A stretch of DNA of 64,000 nt from Treponema sp. OMZ 787 (GCF_024181225.1 NZ_CP051198.1:2542001-2606000); one strand, 5' to 3'. Positions 27,001 through 35,265 are shown, numbered from the stretch's first letter. Numbers and translations are program-made. The notes: generated by a model not told the origin, from the sequence alone.

Positions 27001-29347
27001 ATTATGTATGTATGATAAAGCAGCTGAAACCGAAGCAGAAATATTAAAAATGATTAAAAACAAGAGCATAACCAAGCTCCCGATACATATAACTACCTTT
27101 AAACAAACAAGGAGTACTTTTTACTATGCAGTGGGGGACTTCAATTCTGCGTTAGAAGTTTTCGATAAAACATCCGAAGGACAAAACGACATTAACGATA
27201 TTTTCTATTTTTTTGCATCATTATGTCTTAATTTAAATAAAATCGCAGATGGTAAAATCGATTCTATTAATAAATTAGAAGAACAAATATTGCAAATAAG
27301 TTCGAAGCAGACATTCTTAGATAATATATATCTTTTATTTTATGAATTGGTTTACCGCATAAGAAAAATTATCGTATTCCGCTACGATATTGATTTTAAA
27401 AAAATAGTTAAGGTCATACTTGGACTAAAATATTACAGTAATCATCCTCTGATAAAAGCCCCTCTTCTCTTTTTGGAAGCATATATCGATCCTGAAAATT
27501 CTGAAAAAAAATTGCTGGAAGCAACATCTTTACTGGAAAATAAATACATAACGGACCTAAGTATCGATATTAATATCAAGCTGGGGTTAATTCATCTTAA
27601 AAAAAATAACATTAATATGGCAATGATTAATTTTGTTGAAGCTCAAAAACTAATTAGTATTTTTATAAAAAAAATACCAATAAAATTCAGAGCAAGTTAT
27701 TTTAATGCTCATCACTATAGTTTACCATCATTAATAATAGACGACTATATTAACAAAAAAATAAAACCCGAATATAGACGATGTACTGAAAAGCTCTCCT
27801 ATGAACAGATAAAAAAACTATTATCGAAGAACACGGTCGAAAAATTAAAAAACAATCCGGCTTTTATTTTGAACATTATATCACAAACAAAAATTTCCGG
27901 AGTATTTAAAAATAAATCTATTGATGACATAATAGAAAAGTTTTCAGATGATTTTCTGCAAAATATAAATGATCTTTTAAATTTTACATCTTTAAATCTG
28001 CTTGCAAACTCGGCTGATGTATTTATCACAACCTCCGACAATAAAATCGAATCATTGTTTAATTTCGGTCAGAACAAAACTATCGAAAAAATTGCAAAGC
28101 TAATAGAATCATCTACATACAATACCGTAAACATTAAAGCAGACGGAGAAATTTCGTCTCATCTTGTTATTCCGATTAACTCTTATAATAACAGGCAAAC
28201 AGGGAATCCCACAACAGGCTATTTGGTTTTTGTATCAAATAAAGAAATAAATAACTTCGGTAATTTCGGAATACGCTTTTGTTTGAGCATTGAAAACATA
28301 TTCTCATTTTTAATAGAAAGCTATAAGGCTCAACAAGAAGCAGCGACCGATAAACTTACATCGGCACTCACAAGAAAATACAGTGAAAATGCAATCAAAG
28401 ATCTTTTAAGAGTTTCCAAAATAAGCAACACACCTTTTAGCATTATCATGTACGATTTGGATAAATTTAAAAAAATAAACGACACATTCGGACATCAATC
28501 TGGAGATAAAGTCTTAAAAGCGACAGCTAAAACTGTATTGGATGCTTTAAAAAAAGAGCAACTCCTCGGTCGTATCGGCGGGGAAGAATTTATTATTCTT
28601 CTTCCCAAGATCGGAAAAGACCAAGCTCTAACTGTTGCAGAAAAAATAAGAAAGCAGGTAGAAGCTCTACACTTTGAAGATCCGGCTCTCAAAGTAACGG
28701 TAAGTATGGGAATAGCCGTCTTCCCCATACACGGCACAGCCGAAAAAGATTTATTGTCAAAAGCAGATCAAGCTCTATATGCCGCAAAAAATTGGGGCAG
28801 AAACCAAACGGTTGTATGGAAAGAAGATCTTGAACCTGTTAAGAAAAAGGCAGACAGACTAGCCGGAATCTTAACCGGAAATATCATAAACGACACGAAA
28901 AATATTCTAAGCTTTATCGATACAGCCTCACTCATACGGCGCTCCATATCGAAAACAAAGAGACTCGAAATCTGTCTTGAAAAAATAATAGATGCAACAG
29001 GTGCCGACTCAGGAATTTTTATATGCCCTGTTACAGAAAAAAAATCCAAAAAAATCTTTAAGTATCGGCCTACTGCAAAGGCAGAATTTCCGGTAAATAG
29101 AGACTTCATAATCGAGGTTATGTCAGAAAAAAAAGACCTATGCAAAATCGACTGGGAAAATGTCTCAGGCACAAGTGCCATAACGGGAATACCCAACTGG
29201 AATTCGGCCATTCTTGTACCTGTAATCCTAAAGGACGAGATAAAGGCTATAATCTATCTTGTAGTTGAAATCAGAAAAAGAAAATTCGGAACGGAAGAGC
29301 TGAACTTGACAAATCTCTTTGCAGGACTGATAGCTTCATTCTTTTAA
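24047..29347 (+). CDS. Second giant signalling protein, paralogue of the preceding gene
   Basis: A 1,766-residue protein with the same domain order: kinase-like start (NNRYRIIRELP), the HRD position replaced by NNFDLNN near 138, DFG replaced by KDI, a P-loop GSCGIGKS near 313, Walker B-like FIIDDIHL, long TPR-like helices, GGEEF near 1511, and a C-terminal GAF-like domain ending in a WENVSGTSAITGIPNWNSA segment much like its neighbour's. It starts after GGGAGG, ten bases beyond the first gene, so both are made from one transcript. Similarity looks highest in the GGEEF/GAF parts and lower in the repeats. The N-terminal two thirds is very AT-rich with many ATA codons. Confidence 0.75.
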   Translation: MKILNNRYRIIRELPIELKNNTGFIAKDLLSDKGEKVELRLVYASDLDESFMQFIREKFILIKQLKETAHIKNYDFTRLISIDNKTIDEKIYLYTIEYIEEKEPILNFLANASAKEIFDLFAAILKELNYLITYGIVYNNFDLNNIYVIKDQGQVFIKVKDIITEKKQYSNQISLLSNEEINTFTYSYDILKTIILSLLLKRNIIKNHEKHFQELQYIKAKQLDNEKHLYTCFFKVYNKINTRKLKKKPYSFYEIISDINYTINSEYNIATPMRIVKNHQLSINREKEKKEIFSILKQEKTSKYRNKNILISGSCGIGKSYFLSDLYFLLLLEKNDVYYIPSLGDIDDIKFILYLMKSLFLKNSLVQKNYEKELNIIFDSLKAEIAANEDIIRISALKYKLINLIAGLLIENSSSQSIVFIIDDIHLISEFITKTMLYITIENSDKKNIILILSANESLISNNQNAAKLIKTLSNHSVIKKINLQNLSETEIESLIRNTINIRMIPEILVKKIHLNTGGNPLFINETIKELTLSGELKKDEAYESCKLSDSLSNPVIPIPISTNIQQAVKKQIINLDKNELNFLRDLCVFQTSFKTEFLPKMLNVTASAVKKYIPKLLEQNIIKKITKHYADEYSIINKILQKMLYNELDYDYRIELHKKIMQRIQTIKSANIHEFIWHAEKAQLSEEAVDYCIKYKSKIKKQCTHVSYIDIFEKIYSLLPNNANDKKLDILLILAESYLENDDITESGKQITIAEKIIKNFDSNKITAAQIHIIKAIKETQMKAKPEKIAKSLTLAEKFTAEANHIYTQLLLDKAKIGFLQYKKKYAEAINEAKKVILKCGNSTELKSIKTKVLLDLGNNLFYSGKYEDAEKAYLETIKNAKKTGNTNIEDNAYNNLAIIQEQVYKNFNSAIAYYKKILKNNTISGNTIAEILALLNLSIVYLHFYDYEKACDICNQAIKKILQTFDTDKIFFAHTIIYEIYLSLCMYDKAAETEAEILKMIKNKSITKLPIHITTFKQTRSTFYYAVGDFNSALEVFDKTSEGQNDINDIFYFFASLCLNLNKIADGKIDSINKLEEQILQISSKQTFLDNIYLLFYELVYRIRKIIVFRYDIDFKKIVKVILGLKYYSNHPLIKAPLLFLEAYIDPENSEKKLLEATSLLENKYITDLSIDINIKLGLIHLKKNNINMAMINFVEAQKLISIFIKKIPIKFRASYFNAHHYSLPSLIIDDYINKKIKPEYRRCTEKLSYEQIKKLLSKNTVEKLKNNPAFILNIISQTKISGVFKNKSIDDIIEKFSDDFLQNINDLLNFTSLNLLANSADVFITTSDNKIESLFNFGQNKTIEKIAKLIESSTYNTVNIKADGEISSHLVIPINSYNNRQTGNPTTGYLVFVSNKEINNFGNFGIRFCLSIENIFSFLIESYKAQQEAATDKLTSALTRKYSENAIKDLLRVSKISNTPFSIIMYDLDKFKKINDTFGHQSGDKVLKATAKTVLDALKKEQLLGRIGGEEFIILLPKIGKDQALTVAEKIRKQVEALHFEDPALKVTVSMGIAVFPIHGTAEKDLLSKADQALYAAKNWGRNQTVVWKEDLEPVKKKADRLAGILTGNIINDTKNILSFIDTASLIRRSISKTKRLEICLEKIIDATGADSGIFICPVTEKKSKKIFKYRPTAKAEFPVNRDFIIEVMSEKKDLCKIDWENVSGTSAITGIPNWNSAILVPVILKDEIKAIIYLVVEIRKRKFGTEELNLTNLFAGLIASFF

Positions 29348-29348
29348 A

Positions 29349-29420
29349 TCGGGCAGGGGGGATTTGAACCCCCGACTTCTTGGTCCCGAACCAAGCGCGC
29401 TACCCCTGCGCTACTGCCCG
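29349..29420 (-). tRNA. tRNA-Pro (anticodon CGG)
   Basis: The minus strand folds into a full cloverleaf: acceptor CGGGCAG/CTGCCCG, anticodon stem CTTGG/CCAAG with loop TTCGGGA, T arm GGGGG-TTCAAAT-CCCCC and discriminator A. CCA is not encoded. Confidence 0.93.
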
Positions 29421-29442
29421 TAAATAAAAAGCTGAATAAAAT

Positions 29443-29476
29443 AAAAAAGCTCACCACTAAAGGCGGTGAGCTTTTT
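29443..29476 (-). terminator. Terminator downstream of tRNA-Asp
   Basis: Hairpin AAAGCTCACC/GGTGAGCTTT with a T-rich tail on the minus strand, directly after tRNA-Asp and before tRNA-Pro. The fold is nearly symmetric and could act in both directions. Confidence 0.75.
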
Positions 29477-29550
29477 CGGGAGCGACGGGGCTCGAACCCG
29501 CGATCTCCGGCGTGACAGGCCAGCGCGATAACCAGCTTCGCTACGCCCCC
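29477..29550 (-). tRNA. tRNA-Asp (anticodon GTC)
   Basis: Complete cloverleaf on the minus strand: acceptor GGGGGCG/CGCTCCC, anticodon stem CTGGC/GCCGG with loop CTGTCAC, T arm CGGG-TTCGAGC-CCCG, and discriminator G as expected for Asp. CCA is not encoded. Confidence 0.95.
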
Positions 29551-29563
29551 ATAAGGTTTGCAC

Positions 29564-29592
29564 ATTCTATCAAAACGAAAAGAAAATGTCAA
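29564..29592 (-). promoter_or_regulatory. Promoter of tRNA-Asp
   Basis: On the minus strand, a perfect TTGACA (29587-29592), 17 bp, and TAGAAT (29564-29569) with a TGA extension. The predicted start is about six bases before the mature tRNA. Confidence 0.85.
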
Positions 29593-29611
29593 TAGATTTT
29601 CACAAAAAAAT

Positions 29612-29643
29612 AAAAAAAAAGCCCAAAATAATTGGGCTTTTTT
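29612..29643 (-). terminator. Terminator of the receptor/dnaX operon
   Basis: Hairpin AAGCCCAA/TTGGGCTT around AATAA, flanked by long A and T runs, four bases after the receptor stop. The T tract serves the minus strand. Confidence 0.8.
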
Positions 29644-29647
29644 ACGC

Positions 29648-31939
29648 TTAGCTAGGGTTTTCCGTAATAAGACGGCTTAATTTTGAAATCGAAGCTCCTG
29701 TGTCGGACTCAACCTTTCTGGTATTGTTTATAGCAAGATCCAAGGTATTGATACTGTTCAGCATTTCAGAAATTTCAGAATTAACTTGGTCTGTGGCACT
29801 TAAAAGGCGTTTAAAGCTGCCTGAAATATCTGAACGGGTATGGCTGATATTATCTTTTTCTTTTTGCACATTGGTAAACTCTTCCAAAAGAGTATTCATA
29901 ATCGAATTCATTTTATCGGTTTGAGTATTTACATCAGAAATAAAGCCCGAAATATTGGACAAGATATGCTGAAAATCAAAAACTTTTTGATTTATATCAT
30001 CAAAACTTTTTTGAAGCACGCTTGAGGCCTCTGCCGATTGGCGTATGCTGTTATTTATCTGACTCAATATCTTGCCGGTAGAATCGGCCTCGGTTGCGGA
30101 ACCTTCTGCAAGTTTCCTTATTTCGTCGGCAACAACCGCGAAACCCTTACCTGCATCTCCTGCGTGAGCCGCCTCTATTGCAGCATTCATTGCCAAGAGG
30201 TTTGTTTGTTCGGCTAAGGCAGTAATCAGCTGGTTAGCTTCAAGAAGACCTTCGGAGCTTTGATAAATATTTGCTATAATTGCAGTTACCTTTGCCAAAT
30301 TATCCTTGCCCATCTTGCTTGCATCAGAAAGTAAGGCAAAATCCCGGTTTATTGTTTCAAATTTATCGGAAAGATCATTGGTAACCTTATTAAGCTCCTT
30401 TATTTGTAAAACCGTGTTTTCTGCAGCCCTGGATTGACTTTCGATTCCTTCGGAAATATTATCTAAAAACAAATTAAGACTATCTGTGGCATTTTGTGTT
30501 CCCCGTAACTCTCCGTCTTGTACTGTAATTTCCTGCCTTACTGATTCGGCATATCCGGAAAGTTTTCGCATCGCATCTTCAGCTATATTCATGTTTTCGG
30601 TTAAAACAACTTCTTGATGCTTCAAATCACTGCTTGTATTTTTTATCTCATCAAACAAAAGGCCTCTTTGTTTATCGGACTCGATGAGCATAGCTCTAAC
30701 CTCATCAGCTCTTTTAGTTTCAAGATAATTTCTCCATGCAAGACAAAACGCTTGTGCAAATAAAAATCCTGAAAAACCGAAAGGCAGCAAATTGCCGAAG
30801 TTTGAAATCATCATACTATATAAAACATCATTGACTGCCGAAATAGCCAAAAATGCAACGCCTATTACAATAGGAATACTTCCTGTTCTTTTCTTTATTA
30901 ATATACGTATTACAAAGTAAATAGCATACAAAACTTCTCCCAGTAATATTATCTGATGTACAAAAATAAATTTTCCGTAAATGTATGCAGGACTTACCAA
31001 AATAAATAAAAAATATGCAACGGCTTCAACCGCAATTATTATATATACCAAATTTTTTATATCTTCTTTATACAAAGATCTAAAATATGTAAATATAAAA
31101 AATCCTACAGTTGCAAATGTAAAATAATCCAACTTTGTGGTAAGCTCCCAAGAAGCCGAAGGAAAAATATATTTAAAAACATACCCCATTACGGAAGTAC
31201 GCAGAATAACCGTCGAAGTAAAAAAGATAAAGTACAAAAGATTTCTGTTTCTAGGATGAAAAATAAAAAGGGCCAAATGATAAAGAATAATTGCAATCCC
31301 GAACCCGAAAACAAAGATGTCCACAAAGTGCTTTGCTGCAACTGCATTGCCTATATTTTCTTTTAAACCGATACTTATCGGATGATAAATTCCTCCGCGT
31401 GCGTGGGCAAAGTTTGAAACCTGAAGTGCAATATAAATTTCGTTACGGTCTTGAGGAATATCATACAGAATATCACTTATGCCGGTCTTTGAATTTTCTT
31501 TTGAAGAAGACGGGGAACCAGCCCTCATAACTTCTTCTCCGTCAACAAACAAGGCCCAAGCCGAAACAGGCGAGCTAATTTTTAAGGTAAGTTTAGGAGC
31601 CCTTTGAGGCATCAATATTTTAAATGTGTATGTTCCGCTGCCTAAATTTGAAAGCTGCGTGCCGTCCGAAAGAATAACCTTGCTCCATTCCATAGGGCAT
31701 GGAATAAATACGCCGGCTTTTTCGATATCCTCTTTTGAAAAAACCAGCTTATTATTGTAAAAGCCCATTTCTCCGTTTAAAGTTAAAACTCGTGAAGAAG
31801 CAAAATCGGAATTTCGTAAATCTAACACGCCCTTTTTGATTTCTTCAGAAAAAACCGATAGGCCTGCCAAGAAAAAAAGGCATAGGGCCAAAATAAATTT
31901 TATCGGCACTTGTTGTTTAGCTTTTGATCTTTCAAACAT
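29648..31939 (-). CDS. 7TMR-DISM-type methyl-accepting chemotaxis protein
   Basis: A 763-residue receptor. The open frame reaches 32095, but the ATG at 31939 is chosen because a signal peptide (FILALCLFFLAGLSVFS) follows it and it overlaps dnaX by eight bases. Residues about 35-190 form an extracellular 7TMR-DISM-type sensor, about 200-400 hold seven membrane helices, and the rest is the cytoplasmic coiled coil with the chemotaxis hairpin tip [16 protein letters not shown] near 580. It should signal to CheA/CheW. The 7TMR-DISM arrangement is known from spirochetes including Leptospira and Treponema. The ligand is unknown but may be a carbohydrate. Confidence 0.88.
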   Translation of the reverse strand: MFERSKAKQQVPIKFILALCLFFLAGLSVFSEEIKKGVLDLRNSDFASSRVLTLNGEMGFYNNKLVFSKEDIEKAGVFIPCPMEWSKVILSDGTQLSNLGSGTYTFKILMPQRAPKLTLKISSPVSAWALFVDGEEVMRAGSPSSSKENSKTGISDILYDIPQDRNEIYIALQVSNFAHARGGIYHPISIGLKENIGNAVAAKHFVDIFVFGFGIAIILYHLALFIFHPRNRNLLYFIFFTSTVILRTSVMGYVFKYIFPSASWELTTKLDYFTFATVGFFIFTYFRSLYKEDIKNLVYIIIAVEAVAYFLFILVSPAYIYGKFIFVHQIILLGEVLYAIYFVIRILIKKRTGSIPIVIGVAFLAISAVNDVLYSMMISNFGNLLPFGFSGFLFAQAFCLAWRNYLETKRADEVRAMLIESDKQRGLLFDEIKNTSSDLKHQEVVLTENMNIAEDAMRKLSGYAESVRQEITVQDGELRGTQNATDSLNLFLDNISEGIESQSRAAENTVLQIKELNKVTNDLSDKFETINRDFALLSDASKMGKDNLAKVTAIIANIYQSSEGLLEANQLITALAEQTNLLAMNAAIEAAHAGDAGKGFAVVADEIRKLAEGSATEADSTGKILSQINNSIRQSAEASSVLQKSFDDINQKVFDFQHILSNISGFISDVNTQTDKMNSIMNTLLEEFTNVQKEKDNISHTRSDISGSFKRLLSATDQVNSEISEMLNSINTLDLAINNTRKVESDTGASISKLSRLITENPS

Positions 31940-33770
31940 TTTGTTCCTGCATAACGGCAGGTGATTGTACATTTTGAATTTCATTTTCATCTCCTTCTTC
32001 AGTTTCGGATACCAAATTTTTGCACTCAACAACCTTTCCCATAAACACATCAGTGATGGTGCGTATTTTTTCCGGTTCCTTAACTGTATCTTCAACTTTA
32101 TTTTCCGGCTCAGGCGGAATATATTCTTTTACAATTAATTTATATCTTTTTCCCGTAATTTCAAACATACAGGCGGTAACCGTATCTTTTTGCTTTTGAA
32201 TCAGCGTATAGTCAAACGAGCTGCGTGCAAAAAGAGTAAGGCTGTCTTCTTTTAAAAGCCAATCCTTGCTTTGACCTACGGCAGAAGACAATATCCCACT
32301 CTTTTCTAAAAGAGCTTCAAGCAGAGGTTCTTTTAAATTCTCTACATTATTAAAATTATTTTCTACATTGCGGGCAGTCTGAAGTACGGTTTCTTGTTCC
32401 TCATCTTTTTTTTCAAAAGATATATTTTCTGAAGGAATATTATTTGAAATCGGCTGTTTCTCTTCATTTTTTTTTTCAGGAAACCCGTCCAATTTATTGT
32501 CGCGTTTTAATACGGCCTTAAATTGTTCGGTCAAACTGCCCGCATGGTTAAAAGACTGTGAAGTCTCCGCAGGCTTATTTTCTTCAATGTGATGCATCAT
32601 TCGCACAGGTTCGGCATTTGCACGGCGGCCTGAAAGAAGGCTTTGGGCTGCGTCAAAGGCGGCTTTTAAACCGGCAGGCGAAACATAATCGCTCAACCAC
32701 GAAAGGCGCGAAACGGCAAGCTCCAATTCATACCGCTGATCAATAGAAAATCTAAGATCCTTAAAAAGCTGGAGCATTATACTTAGGGCTCTTTCTATTT
32801 GCACGGTCTCCCAGCCATGCAAAATATCTTGAGGAAAGCGGTCGGCTCTTTGGCCGATGAGGGCCTCCTTTGTTATGCCGTGCTTTACCAATAAAAGACT
32901 TCTAAAATAATCGGCACAGTCCGAAACTACCTGCTCAGCCGAAATTCCTCCCTGTAAGATTCCATCCAAGATAGAAAGGGCTTCCCGGCCGTTTTTTGCA
33001 ACACAGGCCGACACAAGTTTATTTATTGAATCGACACCTGTAAGACCGAGCTTTTCATGTATCTTTTCAAAGGTGATATGCCCGTCCGAAAAGGCTGCAA
33101 CCTGATCAAAAAGGGTATAAGCATCCCGCACGCTTCCTGTAGCTTCGCGGGCAATCCAATAAAGAGCCTCATCATCTGCTGCTATGCCCATCTCTTCAGC
33201 CGCATCGCCCAAAGCTTTTTTTAAAATCTCTATCGAAACAAGCTTAAAATTAAACTGCTGGCAGCGGCTTTTAATAGTAGCCGGAACCTTGTGAATTTCG
33301 GTAGTGGCAAAGATAAACACAACGTAGGGCGGAGGCTCTTCTATTGTTTTTAAAAGAGCATTAAAGGCGCTTGTCGAAAGCATATGAACTTCGTCAATTA
33401 TATAAATTTTGTACCTGTTAGAATTCGGAGGAAATAAAATTTCGTCCTTTATCTGTCTTACATCATTTACACTCGTATTTGAAGCACCGTCAATCTCGAT
33501 TACATCCAAACATGAACCGGCAGTAATTTCTTCGCAAGAGGTACAATTACCGCATGGAGTGGGCCTCGGCCCCTCGGCACAGTTAAGTACCTTGGCTAGA
33601 ATTCTAGCTGAGCTTGTTTTTCCGCAGCCTCTCGGCCCCGAAAAAAGATAAGCATGGGCTATCTTACCTGCCTCAATCGATTTTTGCAATGTTGCGGCAA
33701 CAAATTCTTGGCCCAGCAAATCTTCAAATCGCTGAGGCCGCCTCCGTGTCGCTGTTACTTGATATTCCAT
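31932..33770 (-). CDS. dnaX: DNA polymerase III tau/gamma subunit
   Basis: Clamp-loader ATPase subunit of the replicative polymerase. It has Walker A GPRGCGKTS near 45, a zinc module (NCAEGPRPTPCGNCTSC), Walker B IIDEVHML and the sensor region TIKSRCQQF. The 612-residue full-length product corresponds to tau. The low-complexity linker after residue 420 contains an A10 run (codons 432-435) that may produce a gamma-like truncated form by slippage. The promoter's TATACT ends seven bases before the ATG. The receptor gene follows with an eight-base overlap. Confidence 0.95.
   Translation of the reverse strand: MEYQVTATRRRPQRFEDLLGQEFVAATLQKSIEAGKIAHAYLFSGPRGCGKTSSARILAKVLNCAEGPRPTPCGNCTSCEEITAGSCLDVIEIDGASNTSVNDVRQIKDEILFPPNSNRYKIYIIDEVHMLSTSAFNALLKTIEEPPPYVVFIFATTEIHKVPATIKSRCQQFNFKLVSIEILKKALGDAAEEMGIAADDEALYWIAREATGSVRDAYTLFDQVAAFSDGHITFEKIHEKLGLTGVDSINKLVSACVAKNGREALSILDGILQGGISAEQVVSDCADYFRSLLLVKHGITKEALIGQRADRFPQDILHGWETVQIERALSIMLQLFKDLRFSIDQRYELELAVSRLSWLSDYVSPAGLKAAFDAAQSLLSGRRANAEPVRMMHHIEENKPAETSQSFNHAGSLTEQFKAVLKRDNKLDGFPEKKNEEKQPISNNIPSENISFEKKDEEQETVLQTARNVENNFNNVENLKEPLLEALLEKSGILSSAVGQSKDWLLKEDSLTLFARSSFDYTLIQKQKDTVTACMFEITGKRYKLIVKEYIPPEPENKVEDTVKEPEKIRTITDVFMGKVVECKNLVSETEEGDENEIQNVQSPAVMQEQNV
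32467..32476 (-). promoter_or_regulatory. Candidate transcriptional-slippage site in dnaX
   Basis: Ten consecutive A on the coding strand in GAA-AAA-AAA-AAT-GAA. An extra A turns the following codon into TGA, ending the protein at residue 435. The run is in the linker between the ATPase part and the tau-specific C-terminus. Confidence 0.5.
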
Positions 33771-33777
33771 ATTTAGC

Positions 33778-33786
33778 AGTATAGCA
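33778..33786 (-). promoter_or_regulatory. Extended -10 promoter of dnaX
   Basis: On the minus strand TGC-TATACT, hexamer at 33778-33783, seven bases before the dnaX ATG. There is no clear -35 and no Shine-Dalgarno. Confidence 0.5.
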
Positions 33787-33919
33787 CAAATTAATTCAAA
33801 ATTAAACTAGGCAGCCCTTCAATTTTATATCATATCTTACTTGAAAAAAAATATATTTTCTTTTAATATTTTGATATTCTTTTACAAAAAAACATACAAC
33901 AATAGTAGAGGTGATAGTT

Positions 33920-34939
33920 ATGAAAAAATTAGGAAGAATTTTGACTTTATCTATTTTTATATGTTTTTCTTTTCTTTTAGTTTCATGCACGGGCTGCTCA
34001 AGCCGTTTTTTTCTACAAAGCACAGGAAAAGATGAAATTTCGATTGTAAGCTATAATGCTCAAACTTTTTTTGATGCTGTAGAGGATGGGAACGAATTTA
34101 AAGAATTCAAGGGTTCAAAAACAAAGTGGTCTAAAGAGAAGTACGCAGAAAGGCTTCTGAGATTAAAAGAAGCCGTAAATCTTGCATGTTTGGGACTAGG
34201 TTTAGGCGAAAAAGAGATTCCCGATATTCTTGTTTTGCAGGAAATAGAAAGCCGAGCCGTTATAGACGATTTTTGCAAAATCCTCCCGATGAATAACTCA
34301 TACAAATACGCAGTTTTTATTCCTCCGCAAAACAGAGGAGCTTTCAGCACTGCCCTGCTTTCAAAATTTCCTATAACAGAAACAAAGGTGTTTAATGTAT
34401 ATTCGGGAAAAAGATCCTTAAGGCCGCTCATCGAAACCAGAATTCAAATAGGCAATTCTACCGGAGATAACGAATTGGTACTATTAAATGTTCATTGGAA
34501 ATCCAAGGTAGGAGACTCAGATACAGATTCTATTAGAAGGCAGCAGGAAGAACAAGCCTATAAAAGGCTTTTAGAATTAAAAAATTCAGAACCGCAGACC
34601 CCATTTATTATCTGCGGCGACTTTAATCAGACCTTGGGAGAATTTTCGCTTTTATCGGAATTTGATAATTGCTGGAATGCCGAGACCTATCAAAGGGCTG
34701 TTCAAGCAGGCAGTCAGCCTTCCGGAAGTTATTTTTATAGGGGAAAATGGGAAGGAATCGACCATTTTTTCTATTCGGATAATTTAAGCGACGGAAAAAA
34801 CTTGGATTTAAGCTTTTTTTGTGTAATTAACTCGATGCCTCTGACCAACAAAGCTGGGAAACCTCAAAAATATTCCGTGAGCAAAGGAACAGGATATTCC
34901 GATCATTTACCCATAGGAATAATTCTCAAAAGGCAATAA
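33920..34939 (+). CDS. Endonuclease/exonuclease/phosphatase family lipoprotein
   Basis: A 339-residue lipoprotein precursor (lipobox LLVSC, Cys23) with the endonuclease/exonuclease/phosphatase fold: VLQEIES near 90, LNVHWKSK, ICGDFNQT and the terminal GYSDHLPIG. The metal-binding and catalytic residues of the fold appear present, so it could be an extracytoplasmic nuclease or a phosphodiesterase. The ATG at 33920 is chosen over the GTG at 33911 because GAGGTG lies seven bases before it. The substrate is not predictable. Confidence 0.8.
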   Translation: MKKLGRILTLSIFICFSFLLVSCTGCSSRFFLQSTGKDEISIVSYNAQTFFDAVEDGNEFKEFKGSKTKWSKEKYAERLLRLKEAVNLACLGLGLGEKEIPDILVLQEIESRAVIDDFCKILPMNNSYKYAVFIPPQNRGAFSTALLSKFPITETKVFNVYSGKRSLRPLIETRIQIGNSTGDNELVLLNVHWKSKVGDSDTDSIRRQQEEQAYKRLLELKNSEPQTPFIICGDFNQTLGEFSLLSEFDNCWNAETYQRAVQAGSQPSGSYFYRGKWEGIDHFFYSDNLSDGKNLDLSFFCVINSMPLTNKAGKPQKYSVSKGTGYSDHLPIGIILKRQ

Positions 34940-34972
34940 AATTTTTTAAGCCATACTATTCGTAAAAATAAA

Positions 34973-35002
34973 AAACCTTCCGCTTTTAAAGCAGAAGGTT
35001 TA
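34973..35002 (-). terminator. Terminator shared by tRNA-Leu and the upstream lipoprotein gene
   Basis: Hairpin with arms AAACCTTC and GAAGGTTT. The minus-strand side is followed by a T-rich tail, so it best fits termination of tRNA-Leu, while also lying just after the convergent lipoprotein gene. Confidence 0.65.
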
Positions 35003-35008
35003 TAAAAA

Positions 35009-35091
35009 TACCGGCGAAGGGACTTGAACCCTTACGGAGTCGCCCCCAATAGATTTTGAGTCTATCGTGTATACCATTTCACCACGCCGGC
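35009..35091 (-). tRNA. tRNA-Leu (anticodon CAA)
   Basis: Minus-strand cloverleaf with a long variable arm typical of Leu. The acceptor GCCGGCG pairs with CGCCGGT, the anticodon stem is ATAGA/TCTAT with loop CTCAAAA, the T arm has GGTTCAAGTCC, and the discriminator is A. CCA is not encoded. Confidence 0.94.
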
Positions 35092-35104
35092 TCATTGAAG
35101 GCTT

Positions 35105-35133
35105 ATTGTATCATAAAAATAAAACTTTGTAAA
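35105..35133 (-). promoter_or_regulatory. Promoter of tRNA-Leu
   Basis: On the minus strand, TTTACA (35128-35133), 17 bp and TACAAT (35105-35110) with TGA extension; the start is about seven bases before the tRNA. Confidence 0.75.
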
Positions 35134-35182
35134 GCCCTTTTTTAGGCTGAATTTTAGGTTTATAAACTGTAAAAGAGCTGTC

Positions 35183-35265
35183 AAAAAAAAGAGCCCGCTC
35201 TCGCGGGCTAACTCGGTCCCGTACGAAGGAGGATTACGAAACCGAGCATACATATCCAACAAAAA
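35183..35265 (-). ncRNA. Candidate small RNA or structured 3' UTR with an anti-Shine-Dalgarno loop
   Basis: Downstream of the M18 peptidase on the minus strand is a two-part stem (CTCGGT/ACCGAG, then CGTA/TACG, at 35212-35246). Its 11-base loop shows ATCCTCCTTCG, complementary to ribosome sites. It is followed at once by a strong terminator (AGCCCGC-GAGA-GCGGGCT plus eight T, 35183-35209). No convincing promoter was found just upstream, so it may be the processed 3' end of the peptidase mRNA. The terminator is secure; the small RNA role is inferred. Confidence 0.45.

Noticed and set aside
33871-33900. Promoter for the exonuclease-like lipoprotein
   Set aside because: TTGATA is present but the -10 candidates at 16-18 bp are weak; not enough to list.
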